Source: Nonomuraea rubra
GTDB taxonomy: Bacteria > Actinomycetota > Actinomycetes > Streptosporangiales > Streptosporangiaceae
Direction of reading: 5' to 3'
NCBI RefSeq assembly: GCF_014207985.1
Contig: NZ_JACHMI010000001.1
Span: 5,997,001-6,061,000 of the forward strand
Length of the DNA: 64,000 bases
In this document: piece by piece, positions 50,217-58,106 of the stretch
How positions within the stretch are numbered: the first letter of the stretch is position 1
Layout: every line of letters begins with the position of its first letter
Made by a program: the position numbers and the translations under genes
The notes under the pieces: generated by a model
Database searches by the model: none
Told to the model about the DNA's origin: nothing
What the model saw: only the letters and a program-made list of their open reading frames with translations

Positions 50217-51932
50217 TTGCGTATCCTGCTGCTCTGCTCCTCCTTCAACGGCCTGACCCAGCGTGCCTGGCTGGAGTTGCGCCGTGCCGGTCATGACGTT
50301 TCGGTCGAGCTGGCCCTGTCGCCGGAGGTGATGGTGGAGGCGGCCGAGCTGGCCAAGCCGGATCTGATCATCTGCCCGTTCCTGAAGGAGCGGGTGCCGT
50401 CGGCGTTGTGGCGGGCTCACCGGACGGTGATCGTGCATCCGGGGCCGCCCGGGGATCGGGGTCCGTCGTCGCTGGACTGGGCGATCGCCGAGGGTGAGGC
50501 GGAGTGGGGGGTGACGGCTCTGCAGGCGGTGGAGGAGATGGACGCGGGGCCGATCTGGGGGTTCCGTACGTTCGCGATGCCTGCGGAGGCGCCGCGTAAG
50601 TCGGCGCTGTACAACGGGCCGGTCGCGGAGGCGGCGGCGGAGCTGGTGGTGGAGGTGGCGGCGAAGGCGGGTGACGCGTCGTTCGTGCCGGTGCCGCTGG
50701 ATTACCGTTCTGCGGGGGTGCGGGGGCGGTTGCGGCGGGCGATGCGGCATGCCGATCGGGAGTTCTCGTGGTCGGAGCCGACGGAGGACATCGTGCGGCG
50801 GGTGCGGGCGGCCGATGGTGCGCCGGGCGGGCGGGCGGAGTTGTGCGGTCTGCCGGTGCGGGTGTTCGACGTGTATCGGGGGCCGGAGCTGGCGGGTGTG
50901 GCGGGGCAGGTGCCAGGGCAGGTAGCTGGGCGGCGTGAGGGTGCGGTGCTGGTGCACACCGGTGATGGGACGGTGTGGGTGGGTCATCTGCGGCTGGAGC
51001 AGGAGGGGGCGATCAAGTTGCCGGCGGCGATGGCACTGGGTGAGGCCGTGTCGGGGGTGCCGGAGCGGGCGGGGTACAGCGAGATCACCTATGACCGCAG
51101 TGAGGGCGTGGGGGTGGTGAGTTTCGACTTCTACAACGGGGCGATGTCGACGGAGCAGTGCCGGCGGCTGGCGTCGGCGTTGCGGTATGCGGTGGCGCAG
51201 GATACGCGGGTGCTGGTGGTGCGGGGCGGTGAGGTGTTCTCCAACGGCATCCATCTGAACGTGATCGAGGCGGCGCGGCATCCGGAGCTTGAGGCGTGGA
51301 TGAACATCAACGCGATCAATGCGGTGTGCCGGGAGATCGTGGGGTGTACGAGTCAGCTGGTGGTGACCTCGATCGGGGGGAATGCGGGTGCGGGCGGGGT
51401 GATGATGGGGCTGGGTGCGGATCGGGTGATCGTGCGGGATTCGGTGGTGCTGAATCCGCATTACCGGACGATGGGGTTGTTCGGGAGCGAGTACTGGACG
51501 TATGTGCTGCCGCGGCGGGTGGGGGCGGAGCATGCGTTGCGGTTGACGCAGGAGGCGTTGCCGATCGGGGCGGTGGAGGCGGTGGAGTGCGGGCTGGCGG
51601 ACAAGGCGTTGCCGGGGTCGCGGCTGGATTTCGAGCGGCGGGTGCTGGAGTATGCGGAGCGGCTGGCGGCGGATGCGGGTTACGATCGGTTGCTGGCGGG
51701 CAGGCGGCAGGTGCGTGAGGTCGATGAGCGGCGTAAGCCGTTGGATGCGTACCGGGCCGAGGAGCTGGCGGAGATGAGCCGGGACATGTTCGATGATCGT
51801 GGCGGTTTCCGGCTGGCGCGGCGGGAGTTCGTGCTGAAGGTGAAGGCTTCGGCGACGCCGGAGCGGCTGGCGGGTCATCGTGGGTTGTCCGGCGCGTCGC
51901 CTGCGGGGGGCGCTGGGGCATCTCATATGTGA
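50217..51932 (+). CDS. hoxX: HoxX/HypX-like formyltransferase-crotonase fusion
   Basis: 571 residues from a TTG with GGAAAGAAG 9 bp upstream. Residues about 1-270 form a formyl-THF-type domain (RILLLCSSFNGLTQRAWLELRRAGHDVSVEL, HPGPPGDRGPSSLDWAI, WGVTALQAVEEMDAGPIW); about 310-550 form an enoyl-CoA hydratase-like domain (VVSFDFYNGAMSTEQ, SNGIHLNVIEAA, TSIGGNAGAGGVMMGLGADRVIVRD, NPHYRTMGLFGSEYW). HypX makes CO for NiFe-hydrogenase cofactors from formyl-THF via formyl-CoA. No hydrogenase gene is in the window. The stop overlaps the operator of the next gene. Confidence 0.9.
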   Translation: MRILLLCSSFNGLTQRAWLELRRAGHDVSVELALSPEVMVEAAELAKPDLIICPFLKERVPSALWRAHRTVIVHPGPPGDRGPSSLDWAIAEGEAEWGVTALQAVEEMDAGPIWGFRTFAMPAEAPRKSALYNGPVAEAAAELVVEVAAKAGDASFVPVPLDYRSAGVRGRLRRAMRHADREFSWSEPTEDIVRRVRAADGAPGGRAELCGLPVRVFDVYRGPELAGVAGQVPGQVAGRREGAVLVHTGDGTVWVGHLRLEQEGAIKLPAAMALGEAVSGVPERAGYSEITYDRSEGVGVVSFDFYNGAMSTEQCRRLASALRYAVAQDTRVLVVRGGEVFSNGIHLNVIEAARHPELEAWMNINAINAVCREIVGCTSQLVVTSIGGNAGAGGVMMGLGADRVIVRDSVVLNPHYRTMGLFGSEYWTYVLPRRVGAEHALRLTQEALPIGAVEAVECGLADKALPGSRLDFERRVLEYAERLAADAGYDRLLAGRRQVREVDERRKPLDAYRAEELAEMSRDMFDDRGGFRLARREFVLKVKASATPERLAGHRGLSGASPAGGAGASHM

Positions 51933-51935
51933 GAT
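51920..51935. promoter_or_regulatory. dyad operator of the HTH-MurA gene
   Basis: ATCTCA-TATG-TGAGAT, arms identical, overlapping the hoxX TGA (51930-51932). A TATGGT -10-like box follows at 51935 and the GTG start lies 8 bp after it, so the second transcript could be leaderless and self-controlled. Confidence 0.55.
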
Positions 51936-51948
51936 ATGGTTGCCTGTT

Positions 51949-53478
51949 GTGGCAGATGATTATCTTGTGCGGATCGGCCGGCTGATCCGGGATGCGCGCC
52001 AGCATCGCGGATGGACCCAGCTGCAGCTGGCCGACGCGCTGGCGACGAGTCAGAGCGCGGTGAACCGCATTGAGCGCGGTAACCAGAACATCAGTCTTGA
52101 GATGATCGCCCGGATCGGTGAGGCGCTCGACAGTGAGATCGTCTCGCTCGGGTATGCGGGGCCGATGCATCTGCGGGTGGTGGGTGGCCGGCGGCTTTCG
52201 GGCAGCATCGATGTCAAGACGTCGAAGAACGCGTGTGTGGCGCTGTTGTGCGCGTCGCTGCTGAACTCGGGGCGGACGATCTTGCGGAAGGTGGCGCGGA
52301 TCGAGGAGGTGTACCGGATCCTGGAGGTGCTGGCCTCGATCGGGGTCCGGGCGCGGTGGATCAACGAGGGCAGTGATCTGGAGATCGTGCCGCCGTCCCG
52401 GCTGGAGCTGGAGGCGATGGACACGGAGGCGGCGCGCCGTACCAGGAGTGTGATCATGTTCCTGGGGCCGCTGATGCATCGGACGGAGCAGTTCCAGATT
52501 CCGTACGCGGGCGGGTGTGATCTGGGGACGCGTACGGTGCAGCCGCACATGTCGGCGTTGCGGCATTTCGGGCTGGACATCACGGCGACGGGCGGGTTCT
52601 ATCACGCGCGGGTGGATCGGTCGGTGGCGCCGTCGCGGCCGATCGTGCTGACGGAGCGGGGTGACACGGTCACGGAGAACGCGTTGCTGGCGGCGGCGCG
52701 GCATGACGGGGTGACGGTGATCCGTAACGCGTCGTCGAACTACATGGTGCAGGATCTGTGCTTCTTCCTGGAGCAGCTCGGGGTGCGGGTGGAGGGCATC
52801 GGGTCGACGACGCTGACCGTGCACGGGCTGCCGGAGATCGAGCGGGATGTCGACTACTCCCCCTCGGAGGATCCGGTGGAGGCGATGAGCCTGCTGGCGG
52901 CGGCGGTGGTGACGTCGTCGGAGCTGACGATCTGCAGGGTGCCGGTGGAGTTCCTGGAGATCGAGCTGGCGGTGCTGGAGGAGATGGGGCTGGATCACGA
53001 TCGGGGGCGGGAGTATCCGGCGGCGAACGGGCGTACGCGGCTGGTGGATCTGACGGTGCGGCCGTCGAAGCTGGTCTCCCCCATCGACAAGATCCATCCG
53101 ATGCCGTTCCCGGGGCTGAACATCGACAATGTGCCGTTCTTCGCGGCGATCGCGGCGTCGGCGCAGGGGTCGACGCTGATTCACGACTGGGTGTACGACA
53201 ACCGGGCGATCTATCTGACGGAGCTGACGCGGCTGGGGGCGTCGGTGAAGCTGCTGGATCCGCATCGGGTGCTGGTGGAGGGTCCGACGCGGTGGCGTAG
53301 TGCGGAGATGATGTGCCCGCCGGCGTTGCGGCCGGCGGTGGTGGTGCTGCTGGCGATGATGGCGGCGGAGGGCACGTCGGTGCTGCGGAACGTGTATGTG
53401 ATCAACCGGGGGTATGAGGATCTGGCGGAGCGGCTGAACGCGCTGGGGGCGCGGATCGAGACCTTCCGCGACATCTGA
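51949..53478 (+). CDS. XRE HTH fused to UDP-GlcNAc enolpyruvyl transferase (MurA)
   Basis: 509 residues from GTG 51949. Residues about 5-65 are an XRE HTH (LIRDARQHRGWTQLQLADALATSQSAVNRIERGNQNISLEMIARIGEAL). The rest is a MurA/EPSP-synthase fold with the expected active-site parts: Lys in VKTSKNA (MurA Lys22), Cys in YAGGCDLGTRTVQPHMSAL (MurA Cys115) and Asp in NIDNVPFFAAIAA (MurA Asp305 region). So it may both bind DNA and transfer enolpyruvate to UDP-GlcNAc or a related sugar. It sits between hoxX and a tyrosine recombinase. Confidence 0.9.
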   Translation: MADDYLVRIGRLIRDARQHRGWTQLQLADALATSQSAVNRIERGNQNISLEMIARIGEALDSEIVSLGYAGPMHLRVVGGRRLSGSIDVKTSKNACVALLCASLLNSGRTILRKVARIEEVYRILEVLASIGVRARWINEGSDLEIVPPSRLELEAMDTEAARRTRSVIMFLGPLMHRTEQFQIPYAGGCDLGTRTVQPHMSALRHFGLDITATGGFYHARVDRSVAPSRPIVLTERGDTVTENALLAAARHDGVTVIRNASSNYMVQDLCFFLEQLGVRVEGIGSTTLTVHGLPEIERDVDYSPSEDPVEAMSLLAAAVVTSSELTICRVPVEFLEIELAVLEEMGLDHDRGREYPAANGRTRLVDLTVRPSKLVSPIDKIHPMPFPGLNIDNVPFFAAIAASAQGSTLIHDWVYDNRAIYLTELTRLGASVKLLDPHRVLVEGPTRWRSAEMMCPPALRPAVVVLLAMMAAEGTSVLRNVYVINRGYEDLAERLNALGARIETFRDI

Positions 53479-53554
53479 GTTTCTGTCGGTGCGGGCCGCT
53501 ACCGTCGTTGCTGGATCTTTCTGCTCGTTCGCGGTGTGGGAGAGAGGGGCGGCG

Positions 53555-54592
53555 GTGCGGCCTGCGGAGCTGGATCGGGTGTCGGTGGCGGAGGCGGCGG
53601 ACCGGTATGTGGAGCTGGTGCGGGCCAGGACGCTGACGGGGGCGTTGTCGCCGGCGACGGCGGAGGTGTACGCGCGGGATGTGGCGACGCTGGTGGAGCT
53701 GGCCGGCGAGCGGGTGGTGCTGGACGATCTGACGGGCGCGGATGTGGATGCGATCCTGCTGGCGTTCGCGCGCAGGCCGGATGGGCGCTCCTCCCCCGGT
53801 TCGGCGCGTCAGGGTGAGTGGGCGGGGCAGTCGCCGTCGTCGCAGGCGCGGTTCCGGCGGTCGATCTCGGCGTTGTTCAAGCATGCGGCGCTGGCGGGGT
53901 GGGTGCAGGTCAATCCGATGACGGTGTCGACGGTGACGTCCAGGCAGCGGGGCGGGTTGCGGGCGGAGCGGCGGGCGTTGACGCGGGAGCAGGCGCAGGG
54001 GCTGATCGGGGCGGCTCGGGGGCTGGAGGAGGCGCCGGCGGAGGCGGGCAAGCGGCGTGATCAGCGTACGGGGCTGCGGGATGCGGTGATCGTGTTGCTG
54101 CTGGCGACGGTGGGGCCGCGGGTGTCGGAGCTGGTGCGGGCGAATGTGGAGGATTTCTTCACCAACGACGGGGTGCGGTATTGGCGGATCTTCGGTAAGG
54201 GCGGGCGGACGCGGGATGTGCCGTTGCCTGATGACGTGGGGCGGGTGCTGCAGGCGTATCTGGTGCGGGGGCGGCCGGAGATGGCCGGGGCGGGGGGCGA
54301 GAAGGCGTTGCTGCTGTCGTGGCGGGGGCGGCGGCTGGCGCGGGGTGATGTGCAGGCGGTGATCGACCGGGTGCAGCGGCGGGTGGATCCGGATCAGCGG
54401 CGGTCGGTGACGCCGCACGGGTTGCGGCATACGACGGCGACGCATCTGCTGGCCGATGCGGTGGACATGGATGCGGTGCGGCGGGTGCTGGGGCACAGTG
54501 ATCTGTCGACGCTGGGGCGGTATCGCGATGAGCTGCCGGGTGAGCTGGAGGTGGCGATGCGGTCGCATCCGCTGCTGCGCGGCCGGCCTTGA
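53555..54592 (+). CDS. Xer-type tyrosine recombinase
   Basis: 345 residues from GTG 53555 with GAGAGAGGGG upstream. SAM-like N-terminal domain, then a catalytic domain with all key residues: Arg in GPRVSELVR, Lys/beta hairpin in RIFGKGGRTRDVPL, HGLRHTTATHLL (His-x-x-Arg), LGHSDLST (His), and Tyr nine residues later in GRYRDELPG. Size and motif order suit XerC/XerD or small integron/phage-type integrases. No att repeats or phage genes are seen. It follows the HTH-MurA gene by 76 bp in the same direction. Confidence 0.9.
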   Translation: MRPAELDRVSVAEAADRYVELVRARTLTGALSPATAEVYARDVATLVELAGERVVLDDLTGADVDAILLAFARRPDGRSSPGSARQGEWAGQSPSSQARFRRSISALFKHAALAGWVQVNPMTVSTVTSRQRGGLRAERRALTREQAQGLIGAARGLEEAPAEAGKRRDQRTGLRDAVIVLLLATVGPRVSELVRANVEDFFTNDGVRYWRIFGKGGRTRDVPLPDDVGRVLQAYLVRGRPEMAGAGGEKALLLSWRGRRLARGDVQAVIDRVQRRVDPDQRRSVTPHGLRHTTATHLLADAVDMDAVRRVLGHSDLSTLGRYRDELPGELEVAMRSHPLLRGRP

Positions 54593-54612
54593 CGGGTTGC
54601 GGGGGTGGTGTC

Positions 54613-54759
54613 GTGGGTGTGCCTGCAGTCGTCCCGATCGCATGGTTCTGGCCCGGGCGAAGGCAGCGCGGGCACGGCGATCAGGAGGACGACTGGGCTG
54701 AGCTGTATCCGGACCGGCTCGGCTTCGGCGAGCCGTGGGATGGCCAGTACTCCACCTGA
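54613..54759 (+). CDS. possible 48-aa protein
   Basis: GTG 54613 with GGGGGTGG before it, stop at 54757-54759. The chain PAVVPIAWFWPGRRQ... EDDWAELYPDRLGFGEPWDG is rich in aromatic and acidic residues and has gene-like GC third positions. No homologue recognised; could be real or the tail of a lost gene. Followed by the ECF sigma gene 102 bp later. Confidence 0.3.
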   Translation: MGVPAVVPIAWFWPGRRQRGHGDQEDDWAELYPDRLGFGEPWDGQYST

Positions 54760-54861
54760 CATGGCCTGGTGTCAGCCGGCTTCACCGATCAGAAATCGTC
54801 CGCCGCGTCGTCCGTTCTGTCAGCTCTTTCGCACCGGTGGAAGGATGGATGACAAGGATGG

Positions 54862-55923
54862 ATGACCATGGCCGACGCTAGACCGCTGGGCGCCGACGAG
54901 GCCACGTTCATCGCGGCGGTCCGCTCAGGCGACCCGGCGCGGTTCGCGCTTTTCACCGAGCGCCACCGGCGTGAGCTGCAGGTGCACTGCTACCGGATGC
55001 TCGCGAACTACGAGGACGCCCAGGACCTGACGCAGGAGACGTTCCTGCGCGCGTGGAACAAGCGGGAGTCGTTCAAGGGTCACGCTGCGCTGCGGACCTG
55101 GCTGTACCGGATCGCGACGAACGCCTGCCTCGACTTCCTGGACAAGCGCAACGGCCGCACACCCGTGCCGTCGGAGCTGCCGGACCCCGGCTCCGAGGTG
55201 CTGTACCTGCAGCCGTACCCGGACCGGATGCTGCCCGAGGACCCGCAGGAGTCGGTGGTGGCGCGGGAGACGATCGAGCTGGCGTTCATCGTCGCCGTCC
55301 AGCACCTGCCGCCGCGGCAGCGGGCGGTGTTCATCCTGCGCGACGTCCTCGGCTGGCCGGCGTCGACGGCCGCCGACGCCCTGGAGGTGACCGTCGCGTC
55401 GGTGACCAGCGCGCTGCAGCGGGCCCGTGTGACGATGCGCGAGCAGCTGCCCGGCCGCCGCCTCGACTGGCGGAGCCCCGCCACCCACGAGCTGTCGGAG
55501 GACGAGCGCGGCGTGGTGAAGTCGTACATGGACGCCCATGAGCGCAACGACCTGGACGGGCTGATGTCCCTGCTGCGCGACGACCTGCGCTTCGTGATGC
55601 TGCCCGAGCAGGGCACCTCGGTCATGACGGCCAGGGACGCGGTGGACGGCTGGATCTCCGGTGGGCTCTTCCAGCCCGGCCACGACGACTGGCGCTGTGT
55701 CGCCACGACGGTCAACCGCATGCCTGCCGCCGCGCTGTACCTGCGCACCCCCGGCGACCCGGAGTACCGGCTGTTCACCATGGCGGTCCTGCACATCGTC
55801 GACGGGAGGATCGCCGAGCTCACCGGGTTCGACGCGACCGGCAAGCCATGGCTGGGCCTGCCCCCGACACTGTCGGACGAGTCCAGCGCGCGGGCCGCCG
55901 TCACCGACGTCACCGCGCCATGA
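54862..55923 (+). CDS. ECF sigma factor with SnoaL-like C-terminal domain
   Basis: 353 residues from ATG 54862 (another in-frame ATG at 54868). Sigma region 2: FTERHRRELQVHCYRMLANYEDAQDLTQETFLRAWNKRESF and ALRTWLYRIATNACLDFLDKR; region 4: LPPRQRAVFILRDVLGWPASTAADALEVTVASVTSALQRAR. Residues about 215-330 are a SnoaL/NTF2-like domain that regulates such ECF factors in place of an anti-sigma factor (SigJ/SigG types). Its target genes are not obvious; the RibD-like gene downstream runs the other way. Confidence 0.92.
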   Translation: MTMADARPLGADEATFIAAVRSGDPARFALFTERHRRELQVHCYRMLANYEDAQDLTQETFLRAWNKRESFKGHAALRTWLYRIATNACLDFLDKRNGRTPVPSELPDPGSEVLYLQPYPDRMLPEDPQESVVARETIELAFIVAVQHLPPRQRAVFILRDVLGWPASTAADALEVTVASVTSALQRARVTMREQLPGRRLDWRSPATHELSEDERGVVKSYMDAHERNDLDGLMSLLRDDLRFVMLPEQGTSVMTARDAVDGWISGGLFQPGHDDWRCVATTVNRMPAAALYLRTPGDPEYRLFTMAVLHIVDGRIAELTGFDATGKPWLGLPPTLSDESSARAAVTDVTAP

Positions 55924-55967
55924 GCACCGTGACCGGCTGAACGCCGGCGCGGCGACGCGGACACCAC

Positions 55968-55994
55968 CGCCCCGCCGGCGTTGCCGGCGGGGCG
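55968..55994. terminator. hairpin after the ECF sigma gene
   Basis: Perfect 12-bp stem CGCCCCGCCGGC / GCCGGCGGGGCG with loop GTT, 45 bp after the stop. It lies between convergent genes. Confidence 0.8.
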
Positions 55995-56102
55995 TCTGCA
56001 TGCCCGGAGATCGTCGTCACGATCGGCCGTGGCCGAGGGTCGCGGTGGGCTCGCGAGGAAGGATGGCGATCTGGCCGCACGAGCCGGGTGTCTGGGCCGG
56101 GC

Positions 56103-56666
56103 TCATCGTCTCGTCTGGTATCGGGTCAGCACTATGCCGCCGGGGAACGTCCGCGTCTCCGCCAGGTTCAGGTTCACCCAGCTGTCCAGCGTGGTGAAGA
56201 ACGGTGTGCCGCCGCCCACCAGGACCGGGTGGGTGACCAGCAGGTACTCGTCGATCAGCCCGGCCCGCATGGCCGCCCCGGCGAGTGTGGCGCTGCTGAT
56301 GTCCATCGGGCCGCCGTCCTCGGCCTTGAGCCGGGTGATCTCGGTGACCGCGTCGCCGGTGACCAGGCGGGTGTTCTCCTCGACCTTGTCGATGGTCGAG
56401 GAGAACACCGCCTTCGGCATGTCCCGCCAGCGGCGGGCGTACTCGATCTCCGCCGGGGTGGCGCCGGGCTGCTGGTCGGCGGTCGGCCAGTGGGAGCTCA
56501 TCGTCTCCCACAGTTTGCGCCCGTACAGCGCCAGGCCGGTCGCTGCCACCCGGTCGGACCACCATTGGAACAGCTCGTCGCTCGGTACGCTCCAGCCGAG
56601 GTCGTCGCCGGGCGCGGCGATGTAGCCGTCCAGGCTCAGGTTCATGCCGAAGGTCAGTTTCCGCAT
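56103..56666 (-). CDS. RibD/DHFR-family reductase
   Basis: 187 residues from ATG 56666 with GGAAGG 8 bp upstream; the 401-residue frame to 57308 is an artefact of GC bias. RKLTFGMNLSLDGYIAAPGDDLGW start, GRKLWETM, MPKAVFSSTIDKVEENTRLV and LIDEYLLVTHPVLVGGGTPFF. Such proteins are often adjacent to HxlR genes, as here (185 bp gap). Confidence 0.9.
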   Translation of the reverse strand: MRKLTFGMNLSLDGYIAAPGDDLGWSVPSDELFQWWSDRVAATGLALYGRKLWETMSSHWPTADQQPGATPAEIEYARRWRDMPKAVFSSTIDKVEENTRLVTGDAVTEITRLKAEDGGPMDISSATLAGAAMRAGLIDEYLLVTHPVLVGGGTPFFTTLDSWVNLNLAETRTFPGGIVLTRYQTRR

Positions 56667-56851
56667 CGTGCCAGCCTTCCGTGAGTCGGTTCCAGACGTA
56701 CAGACGGGCGCGGCGCGGGATCCTGATCGGTGCGCGATCTGCGTTCGCGGGTGGTCCTCGCGTTCCGGACTCGGCACGGTGTACCCGGCACGGTGTACTC
56801 GGTCGGCCCTTCGCCCGTTCGCAGTTGACCCTGGACGGCCATGCGCGGCCG

Positions 56852-57262
56852 TCAGGACCCGGCTGTGGCGCGGTCGCGGTGGGCGCGGATCTCGTCGTGG
56901 TGGTCGGAGGCCCAGCCGATCAGCTGTTTGACGATGTCGAGCAGGCCGCGGCTGAGGGGGGTGAGGGTGTACTCCACGCGCGGCGGGACCTCCGCGTAGG
57001 CGGTGCGGGTGATCAGCCCGTCCTGCTGGAGCTGGCGCAGGGTGTGGCTGAGCATGCGCTGGGAGATGCCGGGGACCTCGCGCTGCAGGTCGGTGTAGCG
57101 CAGGGCGCCGTCCTCCAGGATCGCGATGATGAGCATGCTCCACTTGTCGCCGACCCGGTCCAGGATCTGGCGGATGAAGGCCATCTGGTCGGCCGGGATC
57201 GCCGCGCAGGGCCCCCGGCTCGCGGCGGCCGCCGATTCCCCTGCGTGCTCCATGACGCACAT
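56852..57262 (-). CDS. HxlR-family regulator
   Basis: 136 residues from ATG 57262 (GGAGAGGA directly before it; ATG 57253 is an alternative). HxlR core: FIRQILDRVGDKWSMLIIAIL, YTDLQREVPGISQRMLSHTLRQLQQDGLITRTAYAEVPPRVEYTLTPL. Cys residues lie near the N-terminus (MCVMEH, GPCAAI) and may sense oxidants. Divergent from the DsbA-like gene; its spacer carries the same composite element as the 36280-36699 HxlR gene. Confidence 0.92.
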   Translation of the reverse strand: MCVMEHAGESAAAASRGPCAAIPADQMAFIRQILDRVGDKWSMLIIAILEDGALRYTDLQREVPGISQRMLSHTLRQLQQDGLITRTAYAEVPPRVEYTLTPLSRGLLDIVKQLIGWASDHHDEIRAHRDRATAGS

Positions 57263-57271
57263 TCCTCTCCG

Positions 57272-57299
57272 TGACGCACAGTGATGTGCCTTTTGTAAG
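57272..57299. promoter_or_regulatory. HxlR composite operator, copy B
   Basis: TGACGCACA (57272-57280), 5-bp gap, GTGCCTTTTGTAAG (57286-57299). A third word TTACGCACA follows at 57326-57334, closer to the DsbA-like gene. Same order and spacing as at 36716-36743. Confidence 0.65.
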
Positions 57300-57359
57300 C
57301 CTCCCCATACTGTCCTATCTTGACGTTACGCACAAATAGTAGGAATAGGAGGGGATGCT

Positions 57360-58076
57360 GTGAAGGTCGAGATCTGGTCCGAGGTGGCCTGCCCCTGGTG
57401 CGGGCTGGGCAGCCATCGCGTGGAGCGAGCCGTCGAGCGGTTCGGGCACGGCGAGCACGTGGAGGTGGTCCACCGGTCCTTCCCGCTCGGCAGCGACCTC
57501 CCCGAGGGCTCCGTCTTCACTGTCCGTGACATTCTGCGCAGCCGGCACGGCATGGGCGGCGATCAGGCCGAGGTCTCGGCCCGGCGGATCGAGGCGCTGG
57601 CCGAGAGCGAGGGCCTGAGCCCGTACCGGGTGCTGGACAACACGGCCGGCAACACCGACCTGGCACACGAGTTCCTCGCGCACGCCTCCGCCGAGGGGAG
57701 GAACCGGGCGGCGTGGAAGGCGATCTTCCGCGCCTACTTCGGCCGGGCCGAGCCGGTCTTCTCGCTGGAGGACCTGCTGAAGCTCGCCGGCGAGCTCGGC
57801 CTGGACCGCGAGCGGACCCGCCGGGCCCTCACGGAGCGGAGCTGGCGGCAGCAGGTCCTCGGCGACGCCCGCCAGGCGCGGCGCCTGGGCGCGAGCGGCG
57901 CCCCGTTCATCGTCGTCGACGGCCGCTACGGCGTCGCCGGCGCGCAGGACAGCGACAGCCTGCTGCGGCTCCTGCGCACAGCCTGGGACGAGACCCACCC
58001 GGTCACCCTGGCCCCCGGCGGCCACACCCCGGCCTGCGGCCCCGGCGGCTGCGCCGTCCCGTCCGCAACCTCCTGA
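57360..58076 (+). CDS. DsbA-family (FrnE-like) oxidoreductase
   Basis: 238 residues from GTG with AGGAGGGG 6 bp upstream. Thioredoxin-like fold with VEIWSEVACPWCGLG active site (CPWC) and cis-Pro loop GASGAPFIVVDGRYGVAGAQ; a large helical insertion is between. FrnE-type proteins are cytoplasmic disulfide or GSH/mycothiol-linked oxidoreductases linked to oxidative stress and polyketide steps. Divergent from HxlR and 30 bp upstream of the next gene. Confidence 0.9.
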   Translation: MKVEIWSEVACPWCGLGSHRVERAVERFGHGEHVEVVHRSFPLGSDLPEGSVFTVRDILRSRHGMGGDQAEVSARRIEALAESEGLSPYRVLDNTAGNTDLAHEFLAHASAEGRNRAAWKAIFRAYFGRAEPVFSLEDLLKLAGELGLDRERTRRALTERSWRQQVLGDARQARRLGASGAPFIVVDGRYGVAGAQDSDSLLRLLRTAWDETHPVTLAPGGHTPACGPGGCAVPSATS

Positions 58077-58106
58077 CCCCCATACTCAAGGGAAAGTGAA
58101 CTGATC

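Noticed and set aside
50217..51932. Part of a NiFe-hydrogenase cluster
   Set aside because: No hyp, hox structural or nickel-uptake genes in the window; only the HoxX-like gene is present.
53555..54592. Prophage or integrative element around the tyrosine recombinase
   Set aside because: No phage, replication or transfer genes, no tRNA and no direct repeats typical of att sites were seen.
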